A stretch of 41,152 bases of DNA, taken from the NCBI GenBank assembly GCA_030428695.1, contig JAUIEM010000021.1:1-41152 (forward strand), read 5' to 3'. Every line of letters starts with the position of its first letter. The stretch's first letter is position 1. This stretch comes from a bacterium. GTDB taxonomy: Bacteria; Planctomycetota; J058; JAJDCP01. This document shows, in pieces, positions 7,801-15,841 of this stretch. The translations under genes were made by a program, and so were the position numbers. The notes beneath the pieces are model-generated. The model saw nothing but the letters and a program-made list of their open reading frames with translations. It ran no database searches and was not told the DNA's origin.

Positions 7801-9272
7801 CGGGCGGTGGTCAGCGCGTGCACCTCGGCGACGCTCGGCAGCTCGAACGCGGGCCGGCCGGTGGCCGCCAGGCCGCTCCAGGAGGGGGCGCGCAGCGCGA
7901 GCAGCGCGCGGCTGAGCTCGTCCCGACGCGCCGCCTCGTCCTGCTCGGCCTTCGCCAGGGCCTGGGCGGAGCCGGTCAGGGCGGCGTTGTCGGGGAAGTC
8001 GAGCCAGTACAGCTGGGTGAAGATCAGCACGACCGCGAGCAGCGTCGCGACCAGCACCACGACCTCGAGGGCCGCCCGTCCGACCGGCCCGAACCAGCGG
8101 TGCAGGCCGGCGTTGAGCCCGGTCTCCTGGCGTTCGTTGCGCAGCCGCCCGAGACTCTTGTCCAGGGCGCGCAGGGAGTCCTTGACCCGCTGCTCCTTGC
8201 GCAGGTCGCGGCTGAGGCTCTGGCCGAGGCCGCGCAGGTGCTCGGCGATCTTGAAGGCGGCCGCCTGGGAGATGCTCTCGGTCGCGGGGTCGCGGTCGAG
8301 GGGCGCCGCCATCACCTCGGCGGAGCGGTCGAGCACCTCGTTCGTCCACTCGATGAACAGCGCGCGCTGGCGCTTCTCGGACAGCGCCGCCCAGGCGTCG
8401 ACCAGGGCCGCGGCCTCGCGCTCCTCGAGGCGCTCGAGGTTGCGGGTCAGGTAGAGGAGCCCGGGGCCGGGCTTGTGCACGTCGGGCAGGCGGCGGATCT
8501 CGGTGACGATGTCGACCGCCTCGAGGTACCGGTCCCAGAGCCTCTCGGGGCTGTTGTCGACGGCGGTGTGGCGGCCGCTCTCCGCGCGCTTGCGCACCTC
8601 CTCCGCCAGGCTCGCGAAGGGGTCGGCCGCGCGCCTGTCGAAGGCGTCGAGGATGCGCGAGGTGCGGGCCGGGCCGATCTGCTGCACCCGCTCGAGCTCG
8701 GACTCCGGGGCCTGCCAGCCGGCCAGGGCGAGCAGGCGCTCGCCGCGTTTGAACAGCGACTCGCGGCGGGCCTCGCCGAGCTCCTTGCGCAGGGCGAGGA
8801 AGTCGGCCTTGCGCTTCGCCCCCTTGCGGGCGAGGCGCAGCACCTTCTCGAAGTGGGCGAGCTCGAACTCGAGCTCGCCGAGCAGGTCGGAGTGGGCGTC
8901 CTCCTCGATCAGCCGCGCGACCCCGGTCAGCCACAGCACCTGCAGGCGGTAGGCGAAGATCGTTCGCAGCCCGCCGGTGCCGCTGAGGGCGTCGCTCTCC
9001 CGCAGATCGTGCACCCAGCTGCGCACCTGCGGCAGCAGGTCGGGCTTGCCGCGGGCGAGGCGCTCGGCCTGCTGCAGGCTGGCGAAGTAGAGCAGCAGCA
9101 GCCGGCGCGAGTCCGGGTGGCCGTCGGGAGGGGGGACGCCCTGGCTCTGGATCTTCGCGAAGGAGCGCGCCGCGTCGGCGCCGACCTGCCACAAGCGGGC
9201 GAGGGCGCGATGGGGTGAGGCGGGGAGCCCGGCCAGCTCCGGAAAGTCGGGGAGGTCGTTGTCCTGCGCCAT
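4809..9272 (-). CDS. Giant membrane protein with a voltage-sensor-like module (1487 aa)
   Basis: No whole-length family is recognised. Residues 1-390 look helical and cytoplasmic. A hydrophobic helix near 400-425 (VVVLVATLLAVVLIFTQLYW) may be S1. Near 520-610 the pattern resembles a Kv-type sensor: S2-like WFDAVLCLVLLGDFTLRFLL with acidic D-F-T-L-R, S3-like VLVDVIPAIPFGLL with Asp, and an S4-like FVRLSKLAPVLRTVRPLVRL with basic residues about every third position. No pore helix or selectivity filter follows. Further hydrophobic pairs lie near 820-880 and 1160-1200, separated by Arg-rich helical stretches. The C-terminus is basic. The ATG start has AGGGCAGG immediately upstream. It may be a voltage- or charge-sensing membrane scaffold. 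It stands alone as a transcription unit. Confidence 0.85.
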   Translation of the reverse strand: MAQDNDLPDFPELAGLPASPHRALARLWQVGADAARSFAKIQSQGVPPPDGHPDSRRLLLLYFASLQQAERLARGKPDLLPQVRSWVHDLRESDALSGTGGLRTIFAYRLQVLWLTGVARLIEEDAHSDLLGELEFELAHFEKVLRLARKGAKRKADFLALRKELGEARRESLFKRGERLLALAGWQAPESELERVQQIGPARTSRILDAFDRRAADPFASLAEEVRKRAESGRHTAVDNSPERLWDRYLEAVDIVTEIRRLPDVHKPGPGLLYLTRNLERLEEREAAALVDAWAALSEKRQRALFIEWTNEVLDRSAEVMAAPLDRDPATESISQAAAFKIAEHLRGLGQSLSRDLRKEQRVKDSLRALDKSLGRLRNERQETGLNAGLHRWFGPVGRAALEVVVLVATLLAVVLIFTQLYWLDFPDNAALTGSAQALAKAEQDEAARRDELSRALLALRAPSWSGLAATGRPAFELPSVAEVHALTTARARFQAAQTERALTAAQDRKLRNRRRLEVSLNWFDAVLCLVLLGDFTLRFLLVRGKTRYFLRHVLVDVIPAIPFGLLIDTLEGMAEPGTVGFLKFLVFVRLSKLAPVLRTVRPLVRLARVGAFALRGMDRMVRNLRRHLDRDIVLFGQASARKPSCVELLRREEHRARRRVRNHILAGGEDERLADFLHWIRQVRSVVRAYRVELDDVSDLGPIAAPPIQLRSLVRTLLNLTPSEVEEVLGPVMVRRLGNWISLLDSFVIRRLPIVRDLVKNREALSASALIARGCRVVGKILQKLQAKIEWLADLHGIASGPQVLDWVGQTMVKSTERPAKRLILFGLGLFFANILFGAFGLSLFNKLAAFLQKALGTPIIVIGVLCAFLMGIGRWFRWIAGEASDVYFRVAEAQYLNLTEIYRYARSEDDLAALRAEVIGPEERIASRDLPRGLLEKTVAELQANSPRRDEELGGLHDLVVRVAYLYRDHLDGSPLHMSDTKATEQLLGNLTVRSIIEERLRFTDKDRKRLERVDLARARSLFGPYIWFNMISRSLMEQTAKLLMEYNRFAVPVAERDHVHPPVLERFRTWLAGRSTAALRDRKERRRVDRERQQIRRFQTSYFDALHFLTIDPNREAALEHKFGAEVMASVRQDRREMVRSVFGTFPFEVLPPTYRVINFYRLYMGTMAGGRVLFLPLRVLFFGLRLVGFGFRQLKRVIVSILRPSFDAADAIKSDSFEIARRKIKRLKQPSFIEALRLRAAFDPEYLGCHLPGLPRVYGRRVGADLDLIGAFDEVFEEAELLREDREQALSELAELYAADGGPAQALGVPASREVLRAVALAWACDYRGMRTLWNAAEQIRQSLAAPTSRKLERWPSWVRSLKVKRAALRSWLTHNPDADKRAVKRCFRKDGRFSATIACMAYHNAFEAPREKARKLLGEVARSPLTWTEQLVSLRALQTLFVRQLEEYFAIVRQLGEYDDGSRAPKAQKRRTLRSLRVRTDF

Positions 9273-9359
9273 CCTGCCCTCTGCGTCGCCCCATTGTAGC
9301 GGAGGGCCCGACAGGGGGGCGAAGGGAATTTCCGTGACGGACCTGCGCCGTGGACGCCG

Positions 9360-9686
9360 GTGTCACGAGCCGACGTGTCTACGTTGGACGTCCCGCGGGC
9401 CCTGGTCCTGCTGATGGCCGCACTCTTCCTCGGATGCGGCTTCGGCTCCACCGTCGACGTGCGCTGGTACGACCCGCGGGCGGGCGGAGCGCTCCAGACC
9501 GGCAGCGTCAGCAGCGTGAGCGGGGGCGGTCCGGCCTTCCTGGGGAACCCGCCGAGCGACCCGGCCGAGGACTGGATGATCCCGGTCGCGGTGCACCAGG
9601 CGTTCCCATCCGACGGGGGGCTCTGCTACGATAGCCGCTTCCCCACCTCGGAGGCGGAATCGACCGCATGCCCCGCGCAGCCCTGA
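9360..9686 (+). CDS. Small putative lipoprotein (about 108 aa)
   Basis: The frame opens at GTG 9360 (alternative GTG 9375). The N-terminus has a hydrophobic stretch ALVLLMAALFLGCGFGS with a lipobox-like LFLGC, so a lipid-anchored envelope protein is likely. The rest (VDVRWYDPRAGG, GNPPSDPAEDWMIPVAV) shows no family I recognise. It overlaps the start of holB by 19 bp in another frame, which is compatible with coupling or with a false call. No clear ribosome site is seen before either start, so the gene is less certain than its neighbours. Confidence 0.5.
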   Translation: MSRADVSTLDVPRALVLLMAALFLGCGFGSTVDVRWYDPRAGGALQTGSVSSVSGGGPAFLGNPPSDPAEDWMIPVAVHQAFPSDGGLCYDSRFPTSEAESTACPAQP

Positions 9687-10693
9687 TCGGCCAGCCCAGC
9701 GCCCGCCGCTGGTTCAGCGAGGCCCGCCGCGAAGGCAGGCTCAGCCACGCCCTGCTCCTCTACGGGCCGGTCGGCGTCGGCCGCAAGAGCTTCGCGCGCT
9801 GGGCCGCGCGCGAGCTCCTGTGTCTCGGACCGGGGGGGGAAGCCTGCGCGTGCGACTCCTGCCGGGCCCTCGACCAGGACCTGCATCCCGACCTGCACTG
9901 CCTGCGGCCCGACCCGGGCAAGCGCGCCCTCGGCATCGGCAAGGTGCGCGACCTGATCGATGTGCTCGGCGAGGCCGCCAAGGGCGTGCGCGGCCGGGGC
10001 ACCGCCAAGGTCGCGCTGGTCGAGACCGCCCACACGCTGACCACCGAGGCGGCGAACGCCTTCCTCAAGACCCTCGAGGAGCCGCCGGAGGAGACCTACC
10101 TCTTCCTCGTCGCCGAGCGCCGCAGCCAGGTGCTGTCGACGATCCGCTCGCGCTCCTGCCCGCTGCGCCTCGAGCGCCTGACGGCCGGCGAGGTCGAGGG
10201 GGCCCTGCGGGCCGGCGGGGTCGAGGCCGAGCGCGCGCGCAAGCTGGCCGAGAGCTGCGGAGGAAGCCTCGGGCTCGCCCGCGAGATGGCCGACGAGCAG
10301 GGCCTCGAGCCGCTCGCCCCGGGCCTGCTCTTCGACCCGCAGGTCGCCGCCCCGACCGCCGCCCTGCGCCTGGCCGACGCCCTGAAGGTGCGCGTCGAGG
10401 CCCAGCGGGACGCGATCGGCGGCGGCGTGCTCGCCTGGCGCCGCCGACTGCTGCGCGCCCACTTCGCGGACGTCGCCCGGCTGCTGCGCGACGCCCAGGT
10501 GCTGCGGGCCGGCGCCCGTGTGTCCCTGCTGATGCCGCGCCAGGAAGAGCTGAGCGCGCGCCTGGGGGGGCTCCCGAGCCGCCAGCTCGAGGCGGGCTTC
10601 GCGGCATTGGACAAGGCGCGCGAAGGCCTCGACCGCAACCTCAACATCGAGCTGCTGCTCGCGCAGCTGGCCTGCGACCTGCCGCGGCCCTGA
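9668..10693 (+). CDS. holB: DNA polymerase III subunit delta prime (clamp loader)
   Basis: The 341-residue product matches HolB, the delta prime subunit of the clamp loader that places the beta clamp on DNA. It has IGQPSARRWFSEARREGRLSHA at the start and a P-loop GPVGVGRKS (33-41). A Cys cluster (52, 60, 62, 65; CACDSC) is consistent with the clamp-loader zinc module. ANAFLKTLEEPPEETYLFL is the AAA+ Walker B/sensor region, and TIRSRSCPLRLERL follows. Bacterial delta prime subunits often have a degenerate ATP site; here the P-loop Lys is kept. The C-terminal half is helical, as expected for the collar domain. It is followed 12 bp later by the Minf_1886-family gene, suggesting one transcript. 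Confidence 0.93.
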   Translation: MPRAALIGQPSARRWFSEARREGRLSHALLLYGPVGVGRKSFARWAARELLCLGPGGEACACDSCRALDQDLHPDLHCLRPDPGKRALGIGKVRDLIDVLGEAAKGVRGRGTAKVALVETAHTLTTEAANAFLKTLEEPPEETYLFLVAERRSQVLSTIRSRSCPLRLERLTAGEVEGALRAGGVEAERARKLAESCGGSLGLAREMADEQGLEPLAPGLLFDPQVAAPTAALRLADALKVRVEAQRDAIGGGVLAWRRRLLRAHFADVARLLRDAQVLRAGARVSLLMPRQEELSARLGGLPSRQLEAGFAALDKAREGLDRNLNIELLLAQLACDLPRP

Positions 10694-10705
10694 GGAGACC
10701 TCTCT

Positions 10706-11140
10706 ATGTCCCGGGAGCGCACCGCCTCCTTCTTCGAGAAGATCGCCGCCCTGTGCCGGCGTGACCGTCGCTACCATCCCTACGCCTACGCCTTCGTGCG
10801 GCGCTGCGTGTCGCGGGTGTGCAAGCGGCTCGAGAGCGGGCCGGGGCGTCGCCACATCGGCGCCCACGACCTGCTCGAGGGCGTGCGCGAGCTGGCGAGC
10901 GAGGAGTTCGGGCGGCTCGCCAAGGGGGTGCTCAACGACTGGGGTGTGCACCGCACCGAGGACATCGGCGAGATCGTCTTCAACATGTTCGACGTCGGGC
11001 TGCTCGGGAGGAGCGCCCGCGACAAGCGCAGCGACTTCGCCGGCGGCTACGACTTCCAGGCGGCCTTCGTCGACGCCTACCCGCTGCCGACCGACCTCGG
11101 CGACTGGCCGCGCTGGCGGCGGAGGACCCTGGCGGAGTAG
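10706..11140 (+). CDS. Minf_1886 family protein
   Basis: The 144-residue protein resembles the Minf_1886 family, uncharacterised small proteins common in Planctomycetota and Verrucomicrobiota. Typical stretches are RRYHPYAYAFVRRCVSRVCK, RHIGAHDLLEGVRELASEEFG, LNDWGVHRTEDIGEIVFNM and GLLGRSARDKRSDFAGGYDF. Its length is as expected for the family and it has no signal peptide. The function of the family is unknown. Its ATG has GAGGAGACC just upstream, and it lies immediately after holB. Confidence 0.85.
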   Translation: MSRERTASFFEKIAALCRRDRRYHPYAYAFVRRCVSRVCKRLESGPGRRHIGAHDLLEGVRELASEEFGRLAKGVLNDWGVHRTEDIGEIVFNMFDVGLLGRSARDKRSDFAGGYDFQAAFVDAYPLPTDLGDWPRWRRRTLAE

Positions 11141-11229
11141 GGGAGGTGCCCGATCCTCGATTCCGCAAAAAACCCGCCTCCCGCTCCCGGCCTCCGGGAT
11201 TCCCCTGAAGAACCCGAGTGGAGACCGCC

Positions 11230-12519
11230 ATGCGACACATCTTCCTGCTCCTCCTGCCGGGCCTGCTGCTCGGCCAGACCATCGACGTCCCCCGCTTCCC
11301 CGACATCCGCCGGCTGGCGGTCGGCGAGCAGCCGAGCCGCGACGAGCGGCAGAGCTCCTGCTACATCTTCGCGACCGAGGAGCACCCGGTCGCCGCGGAC
11401 GGCTACATCGTCGTCACCGATCACGATGACCCCGCCTGGCTCAAGCCCCTCGAGCGCCTCGCCGCGCACCGCGACGGCGCGGTCCACCGCATCCCGAGCT
11501 TCCGCGCCCTCGGCGAGGAGGCCGCAGCGCGCGAAGAGCTCCGCGCCTTCCTCGCGGCGAAGAGCCCGCGCTTCGTCGCCCTCGCGCCGCGGCTGGAGAG
11601 CTACGGCGAGAACAGCGTGCTCGCGACCTTCAGCGTGCTGCGCCAGCTCGATGCCGACCCCGCGCTCGACGTCTTCCCCGGCTGGCTGCTCGCGCCGGAT
11701 GCGGAGAGCTTCGCGGCGCTGATCGAGCAGGGCATCGCGTACGCGCCGCCGGCCCCCGAAGAGCTGTCGGTGTTCACGATCGCCCAGGTGATCGGGGCGA
11801 GCGCGAACGGCCTGCGCTCCTGGCAGAAGGCGGCGCTGATGCACCAGGTCTTCGAGCGGCTCGCCGGCGGCCCGGTCGGAAGCCTGACCCTGCGCACCCG
11901 GGCGGGCCAGGAGACGAGCGTCGACGGCCTCGGCGCGCGGGCCCTGGTCCAGGACCAGACGGCGCGCGGCCTGTTCGCCAGCCTCGACAGCCAGGCGGTC
12001 GAGGCGATCGAGGCGAGCGACCTGCTGTTCCTGTTCGGCCACGGGGCGCCGGGCATGGTCTGCAGCACCGAGGTCGGGGCCTTCGCCGAGGTGGGCCTGA
12101 AGGGCAAGATCGTGCTGTGCGGCTCCTGCTTCTCGGCGGCGCCGCCGCGCTTCGACTTCGGGACCCCGGGGGAGGGGCCCGACGGCAGCGAGATCGACGC
12201 GGAGCGCGAGCGCTTCCTGTTGCGGGCGGTCGAGCAGGGGGCGGTGGTCGCCTACGGGCACATGCGGCTGAACGGGGGCTTCCCGCAGATGTTCGCCGCC
12301 GTCGAGAGCTGGATGCGCGGCAGCACGCTCGGCGAGGGCTACCAGCGTCAGCTCAACCGGCTGCTCGCGGGCAGCCGCTTCGCCCGGGCCGACGCCGCGC
12401 TCGCTGTCGACGACCCGGAGAACGCGCCGGAGCGGGCGGTGCGGGCGCGCAACGGGCTGCTCTACATCGTCGTCGGCGATCCGGCCCTGCAGCCGCTGCC
12501 CGCTTGGCGCGGCGAGTAG
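11230..12519 (+). CDS. Secreted clan CD cysteine peptidase-like protein (caspase/gingipain-like)
   Basis: The protein has about 429 residues. MRHIFLLLLPGLLLGQT is a signal peptide. The core contains LLFLFGHGAPGMVCS (His271) and KIVLCGSCFSAAPP (Cys300). A His-Gly motif followed about 30 residues later by a strand ending in a catalytic Cys is the hallmark of clan CD peptidases (caspases, gingipains C25, separase, CHAT). QGAVVAYGHMRLNGG and a C-terminal IVVGDPALQPLP echo C25-type domains, where GDPAL is common. Activity after basic or other residues cannot be deduced. The ATG is chosen over GTG four codons upstream because GGAG is placed 6 bases before it. It probably acts in the periplasm or outside the cell. 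Confidence 0.72.
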   Translation: MRHIFLLLLPGLLLGQTIDVPRFPDIRRLAVGEQPSRDERQSSCYIFATEEHPVAADGYIVVTDHDDPAWLKPLERLAAHRDGAVHRIPSFRALGEEAAAREELRAFLAAKSPRFVALAPRLESYGENSVLATFSVLRQLDADPALDVFPGWLLAPDAESFAALIEQGIAYAPPAPEELSVFTIAQVIGASANGLRSWQKAALMHQVFERLAGGPVGSLTLRTRAGQETSVDGLGARALVQDQTARGLFASLDSQAVEAIEASDLLFLFGHGAPGMVCSTEVGAFAEVGLKGKIVLCGSCFSAAPPRFDFGTPGEGPDGSEIDAERERFLLRAVEQGAVVAYGHMRLNGGFPQMFAAVESWMRGSTLGEGYQRQLNRLLAGSRFARADAALAVDDPENAPERAVRARNGLLYIVVGDPALQPLPAWRGE

Positions 12520-12595
12520 CGTTCTCCGCGCGCGGCCGCCGATTCCCGCTGCAGATCCCGATCCGATTCCGACGGAAGTCAGGTTGGGGAGTTTC

Positions 12596-12624
12596 CTGGC
12601 GAGCTCTTTCGGAGCTTCGGCCAG
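12596..12624. terminator. Terminator-like hairpin between convergent genes
   Basis: The arms CTGGC-GA-GCTC and GAGC-TC-GCCAG form about 11 bp with two single-base bulges around the loop TTTCG. It lies between the convergent peptidase-like gene and the kinase gene. There is no T-tract on either strand, so it may act as a bidirectional attenuator or a Rho-independent variant. Confidence 0.35.
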
Positions 12625-12703
12625 CCCGCACCGGAGTCGGGATCGGTCTCGCCAACGTCATCGGATGCGAACTTCCGGGTCCCCTGCGGCGCGTCACGAA
12701 GGC

Positions 12704-15700
12704 TCAGCGCTCGAGCGCCCGCGCCAGCCGCAGGCCGATCTCCGGCGAGGGGGTGTGCCGGTACCAGGTCTGGCGGCTGCTGGCCCGGGCCGCGCCGAGG
12801 CCGGAGGCGTAGCTGCCGCCGCGATGCAGCATGAAGGCCAGCGAGCGGCCGAGGATCTCGCCGTCCCCGGCGCGTTTCGGCAGCAGGTGGTGGTTGATCC
12901 CCTCCCGTACCCACTCCGCGACGTTGCCGTACATGTCGTGCAGGCCCCACGGGCTCGGCGCGAAGCTGCCGGTCACCGCGTGCCGGGCGTAGCCGTCCGC
13001 CCAGGGCACGAGCGGCTCGGGCAGGCCGCTGTAGGCCTGGAAGGCGCGGTCGGCGAGGTTCGCGCTGCCCTCGAGCCGGGCGGGATCCGGTCCGACCCAC
13101 CAGGGCTGGGCGCTCCCGGCGCGCGCCGCGTGCTCCCACTGGGCCTCGGTCGGTAGCCGGACGCCGGCCTTGCGGGCGAAGGCGCTCGCGTCCTCCCAGG
13201 AGATGTTCTCGACCGGGTTCTGGCGGTGGGCCGCCGGATCGTTCCCGGCGACGGTGTCTCTGGGCAGCGCGGCCGGCTCCTCCCCGGTCAGCAGCGCCCA
13301 CTGGCCCTGGCTGAGCTCGTGCTTCTGGAGCAGGTAGGGGTCGAGGAAGACCCGGACCACCGGCCCCTCGAGCTCGCCGGCCCACGGATCGTAGTGCTCC
13401 GCTGCGGGATCGGCCGTCGCGCCGATCGCCACCTCGCCGCCGGGGACGAGCACGAGCACCGGCCCGTCGTCGGTCTCCTTCGAGAGCCGCCCGTCCTCGC
13501 CCCGTGCGGGGACCAGGAAGCCCGGCAGGAGCAGGCCGAACTCCTCGAGGCCGGAGTCGGGGTCGGGGCCGAGCGGCACCAGGCCGTCCTGGGGCACCAG
13601 GCGCAGGCCCGCATACAGGGGATGCACCGCGACGCGGGCGGCGGCCTCGGCCCAGCCGGGGTCCGCGAAGCAGGTGTCGAGGGTGTCGACGAAGCGCAGG
13701 TAGCGGCCGACCTCGGCCGCCATGTCGTGCAGGTGGGAGGCCTCGCCGAGGAAGTCGCTCAGCACCTTGTGCTCCCAGCGGTCGACCTCGTCCTCGAAGC
13801 GCCAGGTGTGCCGGACCTCGAGCTCGTCCCCGGCTTCGGCGAGGCTCCCCTCACACAGCTCGATCTGGCTCTGGAAGAAGGCGACCCCGTCGGGGCCGAG
13901 CAGCCCCTCGTCCCGCGCGAGGGCCTCGCGGTAGGCGTGGAGCCACTCGCTGCGCTGGGAGAGCACCGAGTGACGCTCGTTGCGCTGCCGGTCGGCCAGG
14001 CGGTCGGCGTCGGTATAGGGCAGGGCGCGGGCGCGCAGGGCGGCGAGCTTGGCGCGGTGCAGCGGCAGGCGCTCGACGATGGCGGTGAAGCCCGCGTGCC
14101 AGCTCTCGAGCACGGGGCGGGAGCCCCTGCGGATCGGCAGCAGCTCGGCGAACAGGGCCTCGAGGGTCTGCATCTCGGTCGCATCGGACAGCCGGTGGAT
14201 CTCCTCGAGGCGCTGCGCGGCGAGGGCGCTCTGCTCCTGCTCGGCGTGCAGCGCCGTGGCGAGCTCCCGGCTCTGGTCGAGGAACAGCGCCGCCGCCCCG
14301 AGCGAGCCGAGCACGAGCAGCAGCACGCTGCCGACCAGACCTCCCCGCAGCCGCGCGGTGCGCCGCTCCTTGCGTCCGCGCGCGCTGCGCGCGGCGTCGA
14401 TGGCCCGGGCCAGCCGCTCGCGCAGCCCGCCCTCGGGCAGGCGCGCGGCCTGGGAGCTGGCGAGCTCGAGCTCGCCGTGGCGCAGCGCGGTCTCGGCGAA
14501 CATGCGGCGGGCCGTCGCCTCTCCGTCGCGCGCCTCCCGGTTCTCCGGCCACAGCGCCCGGGCGCTCGCGAAGTCGGCGACGACCTCGGCGAGAGAGGCG
14601 TAGAGCGCGGGCAGCTCGGTCGAGCGCGCCCGGCGGATCTCCTCCGCGCAGGCGGCGAAGCGGCGCTCGGCGCGGGCGGCGACCAGGCTGCTCTCGCGGT
14701 GGGCGAGGAAGCTCTCGAGGGCGGCCTGGAAGCTGCCGACATCGGGAGTGCGCCGGGCGATCTCGGGCTCGAGGGCGGCGCGGCAGATGCGGCGCAGCTC
14801 CTCCGAGAGCTCGTCCGGGAGCTCGGGGGGCTCGGTGCGCAGCGCGGCCCGCAGCGTCGCCCACAGGCCGGTGCCCTCGTGCGGGGGGCGCTGGCAGAGG
14901 ATCACGTGCAGGCAGCCGCCGAGCAGGTAGACGTCGGTCCAGGGCCCGAGCTCGCCGCTGCCGCGGGCGACCTCCGGGGCCATGTAGCAGGGGGTGCCGC
15001 AGGGCCGGCCTTGCATCGCCGAGGCGTGCCGGGTGCGCGGCGGGCCCTCGGAGTCGCGGAACTCGGTCGCCAGCCCCCAGTCGAGCACGTACACCTGCCC
15101 GAACTCGCCGACCATCACGTTCTGCGGTTTGAGGTCGAGGTGCAGGATGCCCTTGCTGTGGGCGAAGGCGATCGCGTTGCAGACGTTGAGGAGGATGCGC
15201 AGGTGCTCCTCGAGGCTGAGCCGCTTTCCGCCCTGGCCTTGGATCAGCTCCATCCACTCCTGGCCGCGGATCACGGGCATCGAAAAACACAGCTCGCCGT
15301 CCGCCCCGGCCGAGAGGTCATGGATCGGCAGGATGTTCGGGTGCTGCAGGAAGGCGCCGACCAGGGCCTCGGAGATGATGCTCGAGCGCTCCGGACGCGC
15401 GGCGCTGCGCAACACCCGTTTGACCGCGACCTCCCGCATCAGCGCGCGCTGCCGGGCCCGGTACACCGTGCCCATGCCGCCCTCGCCGAGCACCTCGAGC
15501 ACGTCGTAGCCGGGGATCAGCTCGTGGGCATCGGGCACCAGCGGCTCGCCGAGCACCCGCCAGGTCGCGTCGCCGTCGTCGTCCCGCGGCCGGTAGCTGT
15601 GGTCGGGGTCAGCGCCGACGCCGCCAGACAGGGCGACCGTCTGCAGCCAGCGGGCGGGCAGGGAGTCGGCGCGCAGCGGCGGGTCCTCGAGCGCGTCGAG

Positions 15701-15841
15701 GCCGGCGAGCAGGTCGTTCAGGTCGCCGGCCTCGAGACCGGAGTCGAACAGCTCGCCCAGCTCCTCGTCGCCGAGGGTGCGGCTGCCCGTCAACACCTCG
15801 AGGGCGCGGAACGCCGCATCGAGGCGATCTTCCTCGATCAT
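12704..15841 (-). CDS. Membrane Ser/Thr protein kinase with C-terminal FGE-sulfatase-like domain
   Basis: The product has 1045 residues. Residues 112-380 form a Hanks-type kinase: GEGGMG loop (120-124 region), VAVK Lys141, catalytic HLDLKPQN (234-241), DWG (254-256, for DFG), APE (288-290), so all key residues are present. One membrane helix (about 499-521) follows. A coiled-coil rich in DQSRELATALHAEQEQ and a helical segment lead to an FGE-sulfatase (SUMF1-like) domain from about 780 (VPGGEVAIGA; NPVENISWEDASAFARKAG; LPTEAQWEHAARAG; MYGNVAEWVREG; RGGSYASG). The FGE catalytic Cys pair is absent, so that domain probably binds a ligand. It overlaps the sigma factor as ATGA, with GGAGGAGG upstream. 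It likely senses an external signal and phosphorylates cytoplasmic targets, possibly acting on the coupled sigma factor. Confidence 0.93.
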   Translation of the reverse strand: MIEEDRLDAAFRALEVLTGSRTLGDEELGELFDSGLEAGDLNDLLAGLDALEDPPLRADSLPARWLQTVALSGGVGADPDHSYRPRDDDGDATWRVLGEPLVPDAHELIPGYDVLEVLGEGGMGTVYRARQRALMREVAVKRVLRSAARPERSSIISEALVGAFLQHPNILPIHDLSAGADGELCFSMPVIRGQEWMELIQGQGGKRLSLEEHLRILLNVCNAIAFAHSKGILHLDLKPQNVMVGEFGQVYVLDWGLATEFRDSEGPPRTRHASAMQGRPCGTPCYMAPEVARGSGELGPWTDVYLLGGCLHVILCQRPPHEGTGLWATLRAALRTEPPELPDELSEELRRICRAALEPEIARRTPDVGSFQAALESFLAHRESSLVAARAERRFAACAEEIRRARSTELPALYASLAEVVADFASARALWPENREARDGEATARRMFAETALRHGELELASSQAARLPEGGLRERLARAIDAARSARGRKERRTARLRGGLVGSVLLLVLGSLGAAALFLDQSRELATALHAEQEQSALAAQRLEEIHRLSDATEMQTLEALFAELLPIRRGSRPVLESWHAGFTAIVERLPLHRAKLAALRARALPYTDADRLADRQRNERHSVLSQRSEWLHAYREALARDEGLLGPDGVAFFQSQIELCEGSLAEAGDELEVRHTWRFEDEVDRWEHKVLSDFLGEASHLHDMAAEVGRYLRFVDTLDTCFADPGWAEAAARVAVHPLYAGLRLVPQDGLVPLGPDPDSGLEEFGLLLPGFLVPARGEDGRLSKETDDGPVLVLVPGGEVAIGATADPAAEHYDPWAGELEGPVVRVFLDPYLLQKHELSQGQWALLTGEEPAALPRDTVAGNDPAAHRQNPVENISWEDASAFARKAGVRLPTEAQWEHAARAGSAQPWWVGPDPARLEGSANLADRAFQAYSGLPEPLVPWADGYARHAVTGSFAPSPWGLHDMYGNVAEWVREGINHHLLPKRAGDGEILGRSLAFMLHRGGSYASGLGAARASSRQTWYRHTPSPEIGLRLARALER

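Noticed and set aside
4710..9218. Very long plus-strand open frame opposite the giant membrane protein (about 1500 codons), and a third long frame on the minus strand
   Set aside because: In this GC-rich DNA antisense frames rarely meet stops. Their products are low-complexity strings rich in Arg, Ala, Gly, Pro or Gln/Val/Glu with no domain, while the minus-strand protein has hydrophobic helices and a good ribosome site.
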